This document shows positions 1 to 6,837 of a DNA stretch of 18,487 nucleotides, piece after piece (position 1 is the first letter of the stretch; every line of letters begins with the position of its first letter). The notes beneath the pieces are model-generated. The model was given only the letters and a program-made list of their open reading frames with translations, had not been told where the DNA came from and made no database searches. Location of the stretch: contig JAKOQD010000239.1 in the NCBI GenBank assembly GCA_029778515.1, positions 1 through 18,487 on the forward strand, read 5' to 3'. The stretch is from Actinomycetes bacterium (GTDB taxonomy: Bacteria; Actinomycetota; Actinomycetes; Propionibacteriales; Propionibacteriaceae). The translations under genes and the position numbers were made by a program.

Positions 1-1593
1 ACCAGGCGAGAACTGAAGCGAAATCCCTACTCACCAGTGATGATCCTGCTGACGATCATCGCGACCGGTGGCATCCTCGCGTACGCGATCTTCCTGCTGA
101 ACCCAGCGAATCGCGGCGACACCCTGCCCTACGTGCTGGTGATCGGCGCCGAGGCGATCCTGATCGCGCACGCCCTCCTGGCGATGTGGACGATCCTCGC
201 CGGGGCAAAGAGCGCCCGCGACCACGCCTACTACGCGGCCCAGTCCAGCCTGCTCGAAGCCGGCAGGGACGACGCCCCGCTGCTCATCAACGGGCAGCCG
301 GCGTCCGTCGCGGTATTCATCACCGTCTACGGCGAGCCGCTGGACGTCATCCGCCGCACCGCCACCGCGGCCCGCGGCCTGCGTGGCGAGCACTCCACCT
401 GGATCCTCGACGACGGCCGCAGCGACGACGTCCGCGACCTGGCCGCCGAGTTGCGGGTCGGCTACCTGCGCCGGCTGAGCAGCGGTGGCGCCAAGGCCGG
501 CAACGTGAACCATGCACTCAGCCAGGTGAAGACCGACTACTTCTGCATCTTCGACGCCGACTTCGCCCCGTTGCACGACTTCCTCTACGAGACCATGCCG
601 TTCTTCGCCGACGCGGACGTGGCGTTCGTCCAGACCCCGCAGAGCTACGGCAACCTGCGCAACTTCGTCTCCCGCGGCGCCGGCTACATGCAGACCGTCT
701 TCTACCGCTTCGTCCAGCCCGGACGGAACCACTTCAACGCCGCCTTCTGCGTGGGTACCAATGTGGTCTTCCGGCGGACGGCGATCGACGACGTCGGCGG
801 CATCTACACCGACTCGAAGTCCGAGGACGTGTGGACGTCCCTGATGCTGCACGAGCGCGGTTGGCGCAGCGTCTACATCCCGGATGTGCTCGCCGTCGGC
901 GACGCCCCGGAGACCATCGAGGGCTACACCAAGCAGCAGCTGCGCTGGGCGACCGGCGGCTTCGAGATCCTGTTCAACCGCAACCCGCTGCATCCGAAGC
1001 GGGCGCTCACCCTCGACCAGCGGCTGATGTACCTGGTCACGGCCACGCACTACCTCACCGGGATCGCTCCCGGCATCCTGCTGATGGTGCCGGCGCTGGA
1101 GGTCTTCTTCGACCTGCGTCCGGTGACCCTTGGCACCAGCATGTGGGAGTGGTTCTTCGCTTACGCGGGCTTCTACGTGATGCAGATCCTGCTGGCGAGC
1201 TTCACCCTCGGTTCCTTCCGCTGGGAGGTGCTGATGCTGGCGACGGCGAGCTTCCCGATCTACCACCAGGCCCTGCTGAACGCCTTCTCGGGCAAGGAGC
1301 AGCAGTGGCACGTCACCGGAGCCAGCAAGCGCAAGAGCTCCCCGTTCAACTTCATCCGTCCGCAGGTCTACCTGTTCGTCTTCCTCGCCCTGACTTCTGT
1401 GGTGGCGATCTGGCGTGACCTGAACAACGCGCAGTTCTCGCTGGCCACCGCGTGGAACCTGACCAACACCGCGGTGCTTGGCGCCTTCCTCGTGGTCGCG
1501 TTCGCCGAGCATTTCGCCCCCGACCCGGCCCGGGTGCAGGCGCGGTCGCCGCGACGCGTCCGGCTGGCAACTGCAGAAGGAGCAACCCCATGA
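1..1593 (+). CDS. Processive family-2 glycosyltransferase, cellulose/curdlan/mixed-linkage glucan synthase type (5' end probably outside window)
   Basis: Inner-membrane synthase predicted to polymerise a beta-glucan from a UDP-sugar and push it through its own membrane channel. Numbered from the GTG at 37, the BcsA-type catalytic set is complete: DDG at 125-127, DAD at 173-175, SED at 262-264 (TED equivalent) and QQLRW at 300-304. TM helices lie at about 3-22 and 30-55 and several more follow residue 330. No PilZ domain is visible after the last helix, unlike BcsA. The frame is open from base 1 to the GTG, encoding a basic stretch (RRELKRNPYSP) that fits the cytoplasmic end of TM1, and no Shine-Dalgarno precedes 37, so the true start is probably upstream. 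The stop overlaps the membrane-fusion gene by 4 nt. The partner genes (HlyD-like, GH81) favour a beta-1,3 or mixed-linkage product over cellulose. The family is sure; the polymer is inferred. Confidence 0.88.
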   Translation, partial: TRRELKRNPYSPVMILLTIIATGGILAYAIFLLNPANRGDTLPYVLVIGAEAILIAHALLAMWTILAGAKSARDHAYYAAQSSLLEAGRDDAPLLINGQPASVAVFITVYGEPLDVIRRTATAARGLRGEHSTWILDDGRSDDVRDLAAELRVGYLRRLSSGGAKAGNVNHALSQVKTDYFCIFDADFAPLHDFLYETMPFFADADVAFVQTPQSYGNLRNFVSRGAGYMQTVFYRFVQPGRNHFNAAFCVGTNVVFRRTAIDDVGGIYTDSKSEDVWTSLMLHERGWRSVYIPDVLAVGDAPETIEGYTKQQLRWATGGFEILFNRNPLHPKRALTLDQRLMYLVTATHYLTGIAPGILLMVPALEVFFDLRPVTLGTSMWEWFFAYAGFYVMQILLASFTLGSFRWEVLMLATASFPIYHQALLNAFSGKEQQWHVTGASKRKSSPFNFIRPQVYLFVFLALTSVVAIWRDLNNAQFSLATAWNLTNTAVLGAFLVVAFAEHFAPDPARVQARSPRRVRLATAEGATP

Positions 1594-2348
1594 CTTGGGA
1601 AAACCGATTCCGACTCCTCGGCGGCGTGACCGCCGTGATCGCACTGGTGCTCGGCCTGGCGATGGTGTTCAACCACCGGCAGAACGAGATCACCAGCCAT
1701 CTGGCGTTGGTCGCCGCCGATACCTACACGGTCGGCGCCGACTACGCCGGCACGGTCACCAGGGCGCTGGTCAAGGAAGGGGACGCGGTCGCCAAGGGCG
1801 AGCAGTTGTTCACCGTCCAGAGCCTGCAGTTGAAGGAGGCGATGGCCAACGGTCTGGAGATCGACGACACCGAGGCCTACAAGGTGGACGCCAAGCGCGG
1901 CACCCTCACGTACTACGCCGTGATCTCCGGGACGGTGGACGAGCTCCACGCCCAGCAGGGCAACTCGGTGCCGGCGAGCAGCCCGTTGGCCACGATCACC
2001 GGCGGTGAGCGCTACCTCGAGGCCAGCTTCCATGTGGTGCCGCGCGACTATGCGCGGGTGCAGCCGGGCAGCCCGGCTCGCATCACCCTGCCCAACGACC
2101 AGGTGATCACCGGGTCGGTGGAGAAGGTGACGGTTTCCAGCGATCCGGACGCGACCGCGGCCGCCGGCCCCAATACGACCGTGACCACCCTGCGGCTGAA
2201 GTCGTCCCAGTTGGCGAACCTCAAGCCGCAGCCGCTGTCCGAGCCGGGGACGCCGGTGATCGCGGTGGTGCAGTTGGCCGATACCGGTCCGCTGGCGCCG
2301 CTGACGGACGCGATGAACGATCTGCTGCAGCAGGTGGGGCTGCGATGA
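1590..2348 (+). CDS. HlyD-like membrane-fusion/adaptor protein paired with the glycan synthase
   Basis: A 252-residue protein with one N-terminal TM helix (about 9-27) and an extracytoplasmic part made of two half lipoyl/biotinyl-like motifs, YAGTV...KEGDAV at 52-68 and VISGTVDEL at 111-119. A beta-barrel-like segment (YLEASFHV, PGSPARITL) follows. In HlyD-family adaptors the two half-motifs flank a long coiled-coil hairpin; here only about 30 residues separate them, so the hairpin is essentially missing. The start is the ATG at 1590, behind an AGAAGGAG ribosome site and overlapping the upstream stop (ATGA). Synthase plus membrane-fusion protein resembles the BgsA/BgsB pair of Sinorhizobium mixed-linkage glucan, where the adaptor is needed for polymer production. 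By analogy it would guide the chain through the wall or assist the synthase. The substrate is unknown. Confidence 0.75.
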   Translation: MTWENRFRLLGGVTAVIALVLGLAMVFNHRQNEITSHLALVAADTYTVGADYAGTVTRALVKEGDAVAKGEQLFTVQSLQLKEAMANGLEIDDTEAYKVDAKRGTLTYYAVISGTVDELHAQQGNSVPASSPLATITGGERYLEASFHVVPRDYARVQPGSPARITLPNDQVITGSVEKVTVSSDPDATAAAGPNTTVTTLRLKSSQLANLKPQPLSEPGTPVIAVVQLADTGPLAPLTDAMNDLLQQVGLR

Positions 2349-4354
2349 GGACCGCAGCAGTGGTCATGGCCGCCGTCCTGGCGGCCGGGTGCACGACCGG
2401 CCCGCCGACGGGTGGCAGTCCGGCCCCGGTGACTTCGGCCCCGACGACTTCGGCCAAGTCCGCGGTCGACGTACTGGGCGATGCCCAGGTCGTCGACCTG
2501 TTGGCCGCGGTGCCGCAGCGCACGCCGAAGGCGTTACCCGCAGCCAAGTTGGCCGAAGGCATCGCCCCACCCACCAACCGCTGGTACTCGGGGCTGGTGT
2601 TCTCTGGTCAGCCGGTGTTCCCGCTGCCACTCTCGTTCGCGCTCACCGACGACGGTTTCGCCTTCGGGCTGCCGGTGGTCAAGCCGACCGAGACCACGAT
2701 CTTCGGTGCGCACGCTGCCCAGGTGAGCGTTGCGGTCGGTGCCAAGACGAGCGTGGTGACCAGCGACGACCCGTCCGTGGTGATCGTGGAACAGCGTGAC
2801 GCCGAAGGTGCGGCGATCGGTCATGCCACGATCGCGCAGGGCTCTCCGTTCGTGTCCTGGACGGCTGCCAAGGCCGCGAAGCTGACCATCCCCTCGGGGT
2901 TCGCGGACGCGGGGAATGGCCTGTACGTCGCCACATTGAACGGCACCCGCTACGCCCTGGCCGGCCGCGACCTCAGGGTCGACGGCAGCTCGGTAGCGGT
3001 GCCGGTGGGGGGCACGCTGGCGCTGTGGCCGGTGCCGGAGGGCCGTCAGCCGGCCGAACTGATCGACCGCGCCCTGGCCACCGTGACCGGCTCCTCGGTT
3101 GGCTACGAAGTGGCCGACGACGAGGTGACCACCACGTTGAGCTACGCGACGACGGCGCCGACGGCGATCGCCCGGATGCCGCACCAGGCGTCCGGGGGCG
3201 AGTGCGCGCTGGGCAGCTACCCGTCGATCTACGGAGCATTGGAACTCTGCGACGGCAGTTCGCTCACCTGGACGACCTCGCGGACGCCGGCGTTGGCCAG
3301 CCTCGACCTGAGCGGTATCTCCGCAGAGCAGAAGGCGAAGCTCGTCGAGCAGTTGCAGGCGGACGCCGACCTGCCCGACTTCCCGGCCGACTCTTACTTC
3401 GGCGGGAAGTCGCTGCAGCGCGCGGCGATGCTGGTGATGGTGGCCGATCAACTCGGTGAGCAAGCGATCGCCGACGAGCTGGCGGCCCGCCTCGATGAGC
3501 AGCTCAGCCGCTGGCTGGAGCCGAACGGTTGCGCTGAGCGCGAGGCGATGTGTTTCGTCTACGACCCGGCTGGCAAGGGGATGATCGGGCTCACGCCGTC
3601 CTTCGGCAGCGACGAGTACAACGACCACCACTTCCACTACGGCTACTTCCTGTACGCCGCCGGGGTGCTGGCGGCGCGGGATGCGTCCGCGGTGTCGAGG
3701 TACGGGCCGGTGCTGAACCTGCTGGCGGCCGATATCGCCAGTTCGGGTGGGGAGAGCTTCCCGCAGCGGCGGGCGTTCGACGTCTACGCGTCCCATTCGT
3801 GGGCTTCGGGGACGGCGCCCTTCGCCGACGGCAACAACCAGGAGTCGGTGTCGGAGGCCGTGAACGCCTACGCCGGACTGAACCTCTGGGCGCAGGCCAG
3901 CGGTGATCGGGCGTTGGCGGACGAGTCGGCCTGGATGCTGTCCGCAGAGGCGGACGCGAGCACCCGCTACTGGACGAACCCAGAGCTCAGCGGGACGGAG
4001 TTCGCCGGCTTCGGCCACCAGATCGTGGCGCTGAACTGGGGCGGCAAGCGGGACTACGCCACCTGGTTCTCGGCGGAGCCGGCCGCCATGCTCGGCATTC
4101 TCCTGCTGCCGATGAGCCCGAGTTCGGGCTACCTAGCCGGGGATCCGGAGCGCATCCGCGCGAACGTGGCCGAGGCGGTGGGGGAGGTCGCCGACCAGAA
4201 GTTCGGCGACTACATCGCGATGTACTCAGCCCTGGCCGGCCCCGAGGACCGCGACCGGGCTGTGGTCGCGGCCGAGAAGCTGTCGGACGGCACGATCGAC
4301 GACGGCCTGAGCCGCACCTACCTGCTGGCCTGGCTCTACAGCCTGAAGTTCTAG
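2345..4354 (+). CDS. GH81 endo-beta-1,3-glucanase, predicted lipoprotein
   Basis: Inverting endo-beta-1,3-glucanase of 669 residues, predicted to sit on the outer face of the membrane. The N-terminus is a short lipoprotein signal with lipobox LAAGC and lipidated Cys16, followed by a Pro/Thr/Ser-rich linker to about residue 40. The GH81 N-terminal signature NRWYSGLVFSGQPVFPLPLS follows. The catalytic part carries EYNDHHFHYGY with the presumed general acid Asp427, and DGNNQESVSEAVNAY with Glu500 and Glu504, the pair known as the base/assisting glutamates in GH81 structures. No carbohydrate-binding module is seen. The ATG overlaps the adaptor stop by 4 nt, so translation is probably coupled. As last gene of a synthase operon it may play the role BcsZ (GH8) plays in cellulose operons: trimming or releasing polymer. 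Alternatively it is a scavenging laminarinase. The family call is strong and the role is inferred. Confidence 0.9.
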   Translation: MRTAAVVMAAVLAAGCTTGPPTGGSPAPVTSAPTTSAKSAVDVLGDAQVVDLLAAVPQRTPKALPAAKLAEGIAPPTNRWYSGLVFSGQPVFPLPLSFALTDDGFAFGLPVVKPTETTIFGAHAAQVSVAVGAKTSVVTSDDPSVVIVEQRDAEGAAIGHATIAQGSPFVSWTAAKAAKLTIPSGFADAGNGLYVATLNGTRYALAGRDLRVDGSSVAVPVGGTLALWPVPEGRQPAELIDRALATVTGSSVGYEVADDEVTTTLSYATTAPTAIARMPHQASGGECALGSYPSIYGALELCDGSSLTWTTSRTPALASLDLSGISAEQKAKLVEQLQADADLPDFPADSYFGGKSLQRAAMLVMVADQLGEQAIADELAARLDEQLSRWLEPNGCAEREAMCFVYDPAGKGMIGLTPSFGSDEYNDHHFHYGYFLYAAGVLAARDASAVSRYGPVLNLLAADIASSGGESFPQRRAFDVYASHSWASGTAPFADGNNQESVSEAVNAYAGLNLWAQASGDRALADESAWMLSAEADASTRYWTNPELSGTEFAGFGHQIVALNWGGKRDYATWFSAEPAAMLGILLLPMSPSSGYLAGDPERIRANVAEAVGEVADQKFGDYIAMYSALAGPEDRDRAVVAAEKLSDGTIDDGLSRTYLLAWLYSLKF

Positions 4355-4377
4355 GCGCCTCGCGCCCGTCCAGCTTC

Positions 4378-4439
4378 ACGCCGGCGAATCGGACGTTTGC
4401 CAGGGAATCTTCGGCGGCAAACGTCCGTTTCGCCGGCGT
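4378..4439 (+). terminator. Long near-perfect inverted repeat after the glucan operon
   Basis: Arms at 4378-4401 and 4416-4439 are 24 bp each with a single mismatch (T4389 opposite T4428), and the loop is 14 nt (4402-4415). The palindrome begins 23 nt after the GH81 stop. No T-run follows, so it is either a U-tract-less terminator of the kind proposed in high-G+C bacteria or a dispersed palindromic repeat serving as one. Confidence 0.55.
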
Positions 4440-4530
4440 TGAGTGGTTGGTCGGCTGGATCCACCGATGCCGAGCTCCCCAAGCGGCTACTCCGGATGCA
4501 TGAGAACGTGCCCGTTTTCCTGTGAGCGTG

Positions 4531-4571
4531 TGTTGATTTTGCTTGACGTGTGCCTGATTGTGTGGTTTTGT
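4531..4571 (+). promoter_or_regulatory. Promoter plus presumed DeoR operator of the PTS IICB gene
   Basis: A -35 TTGACG (4543-4548), 17-nt spacer and TGG-TTTTGT (-10 at 4566-4571, with an extended TGn) sit about 70 nt before the IICB start. Two related half sites, TGTTGATTTTG at 4531 and TGTGGTTTTG at 4561, are spaced 30 bp apart. Ungapped, 30 of 41 positions match the segment at 6247-6287 before the IIA gene. TATAAA at 4577-4582 is an alternative -10 without a good -35. Binding by the DeoR protein of this locus is inferred. Confidence 0.55.
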
Positions 4572-4643
4572 TCCCGTATAAACCTCGCGTCGGGTCTCAC
4601 AACGAGTCCGATTGCCATCGACGTCAAAGAGTGAGGGAGTCAG

Positions 4644-6113
4644 ATGACTACCGCAGTTACGGCAAAGCCGGGCTCGACCCGGGTGGCGGTGCAGAAGTTC
4701 GGTACCTTCCTGTCGGGCATGATCATGCCCAACATCGCCGCCATCATCGCGTGGGGCATCATCACCGCCCTGTTCATTGAGAAGGGGCCGTTCCCGAACG
4801 CAGCGATCGCCACGCTCGTGGGACCGATCCTCACCTATCTGCTGCCCAGCCTGATCGCCTACACCGGCGGCCGGATGGTCTACGACACCCGCGGTGGCGT
4901 CGTCGGCGCGGTCGCTGCAATGGGCGTGATCCTCGGCTGTAGCGATCCCACCCTCCTGGGTGATCGCCCGGGTTCGACCATGTTCCTCGGCGCCATGATC
5001 ATGGGCCCGCTGACCGCGTGGCTGATGAAGAAGATCGACTCGATCTGGGACGGCAAGATCGCGCCCGGATTCGAGATGCTGGTCGACAACTTCTCCGCCG
5101 GCATCCTGGCCGCCGTCATGGCGGTCGCCTCGCTGTTCCTGCTGTCGCCGGTGATGCTCACCATCATGGCCTGGCTGAGCGCCGGCGTCGGTTACCTGAT
5201 TGCGAATGGCCTCCTTCCGCTGACCTCGGTCTTCATCGAGCCCGCGAAGGTGTTCTTCCTTAACAACGCGATCAACCACGGCGTGCTGACGCCGCTCGGT
5301 ATCGAAATGGCCGCGAAGACCGGCAAGTCGGTGCTGTTCCTGCTCGAAGCCAACCCCGGCCCTGGCCTCGGTGTGCTGATGGCCTACACCTTCTTCGGCA
5401 AGGGTGCGGCCAAGGCGTCCGCTCCCGGCGCTGCGATCATCCACTTCTTCGGTGGCATCCACGAGATCTACTTCCCGTACGTGCTGATGAAGCCGATCCT
5501 GATCCTGGCCATGATCGCCGGCGGCATGACCGGTGTGTTCCTGAACGTCGCCCTCAACGTCGGACTGAAGGCTCCGTCGGCCCCCGGTTCGATCATCGCA
5601 GTGGCCGCCCAGACTGCGGACGGCAACTACCTGGGCATGTTGACCGCGGTCCTCGGCTCGGCCGCCGTTACCTTCGTGGTCGCCTGGCTGCTGCTCAAGG
5701 TCGGCAAGAAGGACGCTGACGAGGGCGATCTGTCCGCAGCCACCGCCGAAATGGAAGCTCTCAAGGGTAAGAAGTCCTCCGTTGCCGGCTACCTGACCGG
5801 GGCCGCCACCCGGCCGATCAACACCATCGTGTTCGCCTGCGATGCAGGGATGGGGTCGTCGGCGATGGGCGCGTCCGTGCTGCGCAAGAAGATCCAGGCC
5901 GCCGGCTTCGACGTGAAGGTGGTCAACAAGGCGATCGCCAATCTCGACGATTCCTACGAGGTGGTCGTGTCCCACCAGGATCTGATCGATCGGGCCAAGC
6001 AGAAGACGCCGTCCGCGGTGCACGTGGCGGTCGACAACTTCATCGGCAGCCCGAAGTACGACGAGGTAGTCGAGATGGTCAAGCAGGCGAACGGGGCGCC
6101 GAAGACCAGTTGA
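4644..6113 (+). CDS. mtlA: PTS mannitol-type transporter subunit IICB
   Basis: Membrane permease/phosphotransferase that imports a hexitol, probably mannitol, and phosphorylates it. The IIC domain (about 15-345, roughly eight membrane segments) carries NNAINHGV with His212 and the mannitol-family signature GGIHEIYFPYVLMKP with Glu274. Their 62-residue spacing equals that of His195 and Glu257 in E. coli MtlA. After a linker, the IIB domain (about 390-480) has the phosphocysteine loop FACDAGMGSSAMG with Cys399. At 489 residues it lacks the fused IIA domain of E. coli MtlA; a separate IIA gene follows 283 nt later with its own promoter. The start is ATG at 4644 behind GAGGGAG. EI and HPr are not in the window. 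Regulation is probably by the DeoR protein at 9001-9795. A related hexitol such as arabitol or galactitol cannot be excluded. Confidence 0.92.
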   Translation: MTTAVTAKPGSTRVAVQKFGTFLSGMIMPNIAAIIAWGIITALFIEKGPFPNAAIATLVGPILTYLLPSLIAYTGGRMVYDTRGGVVGAVAAMGVILGCSDPTLLGDRPGSTMFLGAMIMGPLTAWLMKKIDSIWDGKIAPGFEMLVDNFSAGILAAVMAVASLFLLSPVMLTIMAWLSAGVGYLIANGLLPLTSVFIEPAKVFFLNNAINHGVLTPLGIEMAAKTGKSVLFLLEANPGPGLGVLMAYTFFGKGAAKASAPGAAIIHFFGGIHEIYFPYVLMKPILILAMIAGGMTGVFLNVALNVGLKAPSAPGSIIAVAAQTADGNYLGMLTAVLGSAAVTFVVAWLLLKVGKKDADEGDLSAATAEMEALKGKKSSVAGYLTGAATRPINTIVFACDAGMGSSAMGASVLRKKIQAAGFDVKVVNKAIANLDDSYEVVVSHQDLIDRAKQKTPSAVHVAVDNFIGSPKYDEVVEMVKQANGAPKTS

Positions 6114-6127
6114 GCGTCGGCGTAGCG

Positions 6128-6199
6128 CTCGTCCCTGCCGTTGGGACGAGGCCGGCCAAGTAGTAGAGGCCCGCGGAACCGGTGGTTTCCGCGGGCCTC
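6128..6199 (+). terminator. Two tandem hairpins after the IICB gene
   Basis: The first hairpin pairs CTCGTCCC (6128-6135) with GGGACGAG (6143-6150) across a 7-nt loop. The second pairs 6166-6178 with 6187-6199, a perfect 13-bp stem (GAGGCCCGCGGAA) with an 8-nt loop. Both are strong G+C stems without a clear T-run. They lie 15-86 nt after the IICB stop and before the IIA promoter, so they would terminate or attenuate read-through and lower IIA expression from the upstream promoter. Confidence 0.6.
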
Positions 6200-6246
6200 G
6201 CTGCATCCAGTGGCTTGTCTGGGCTGGCCTGGAAGCGTCCGAACAA

Positions 6247-6287
6247 TGTTGTTTTGCATTGACTCGTCTGTGTTTGTGTGGTTTTAT
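6247..6287 (+). promoter_or_regulatory. Promoter plus presumed DeoR operator of the IIA-dehydrogenase unit
   Basis: A -35 TTGACT (6259-6264), 17-nt spacer and extended -10 TGG-TTTTAT (6282-6287) form the best sigma-A-type promoter in the window. Half sites TGTTGTTTTG (6247) and TGTGGTTTTA (6277) are again 30 bp apart, and the fixed offset from the -35 is identical to that at 4531-4571. The segment is visibly A+T-richer than its surroundings. Transcription would start near 6294, leaving a leader of about 100 nt before the IIA start. Confidence 0.65.
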
Positions 6288-6340
6288 GGTCTTGCTCAGA
6301 GCTGCACGGCGCTCGACACTGGAGTCGGAGAAGGATCGAA

Positions 6341-6400
6341 ATGTTGCACCATCGCACGCGGCCCGGCCTGGGACGCCATGAAGATCGGAGAACTCGTTGA
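6341..6400 (+). CDS. Possible 19-residue leader peptide overlapping the IIA start
   Basis: An ATG at 6341 stands behind GAGAAGGA (6328-6335) at good spacing and opens 19 sense codons rich in Arg and His (MLHHRTRPGLGRHEDRRTR). Its TGA at 6398-6400 overlaps the TTG start of the IIA gene (TTGA). It lies wholly within the predicted leader transcript. It could couple translation to the IIA gene or be chance in a G+C-rich leader. No homology is recognised. Confidence 0.3.
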   Translation: MLHHRTRPGLGRHEDRRTR

Positions 6401-6837
6401 CCAATGAGGGGATTCTGGCGCCCGCCTCGGTGCGCCTCGGGCTTGCATCCATGACCAAGGCGGACGCCATCCGGCTCTGCGGCCAGGTGCTGGTCGAAGC
6501 CGGCGCGGCCACGCCTGAGTACATCGACGGCATGTTCGCCCGCGAAGAGCAGGTGTCCACTTACCTCGGCGAGGGCGTGGCCATTCCGCACGGCACCAAC
6601 GAGGCGCGTCAGTACATCACCGCCGCCGCGCTGGGCTTCCTGCAGTTCCCGGACGGCATCGACTGGGACGGCAATGAGGTCAAGCTGTGCATCCCGATCG
6701 CGTCCGCCAGCGACGACCACCTGGGCATCCTGGCCAGCCTGGCCGGTGTGTTGATGGAGCCGGACGCGGCGGAGCGGCTGCGCACCACGAGTTCGGTTGA
6801 GGAAGTCCTTGAATTGTTGAGTCCGGAGGAGAACTGA
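6397..6837 (+). CDS. mtlF: PTS mannitol-type IIA component
   Basis: Cytoplasmic phosphocarrier that passes phosphate from HPr to the IIB cysteine of the IICB permease. The protein is 146 residues, the usual length of a free MtlF. The signature YLGEGVAIPHGTNEA contains the phospho-accepting His65, the same position as in stand-alone MtlF-type proteins. The start chosen is TTG at 6397 with GGAG six bases upstream; it gives the expected N-terminus (LAPASVRLGLASMTKADAIR) and overlaps a small leader ORF by 4 nt. It is separated from the IICB gene by two hairpins and a dedicated promoter. The stop overlaps the dehydrogenase ATG by one base (TGATG), so those two genes are co-transcribed. Confidence 0.9.
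   Translation: MTNEGILAPASVRLGLASMTKADAIRLCGQVLVEAGAATPEYIDGMFAREEQVSTYLGEGVAIPHGTNEARQYITAAALGFLQFPDGIDWDGNEVKLCIPIASASDDHLGILASLAGVLMEPDAAERLRTTSSVEEVLELLSPEEN

Noticed and set aside
1452..1589. Upstream extension of the membrane-fusion gene to an ATG at 1452
   Set aside because: The extra 46 residues are Arg/Pro-rich, overlap the synthase gene, and lack a TM or family match; ATG 1590 has an excellent ribosome site and an ATGA overlap.
31..1644. A 537-codon minus-strand frame opposite the glycosyltransferase
   Set aside because: It mirrors the codon structure of the plus-strand gene, matches no recognisable family, and has no ribosome site.
4443..4634. Small plus-strand ORF between the GH81 and IICB genes
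   Set aside because: It runs through the predicted IICB promoter and has no ribosome site or recognisable protein features.
3987..6560. An 857-codon open frame on the minus strand across the IICB gene
   Set aside because: It is antisense to genes with clear catalytic motifs, its translation is low-complexity Arg/His/Gln-rich, and long antisense frames are common in G+C-rich DNA.
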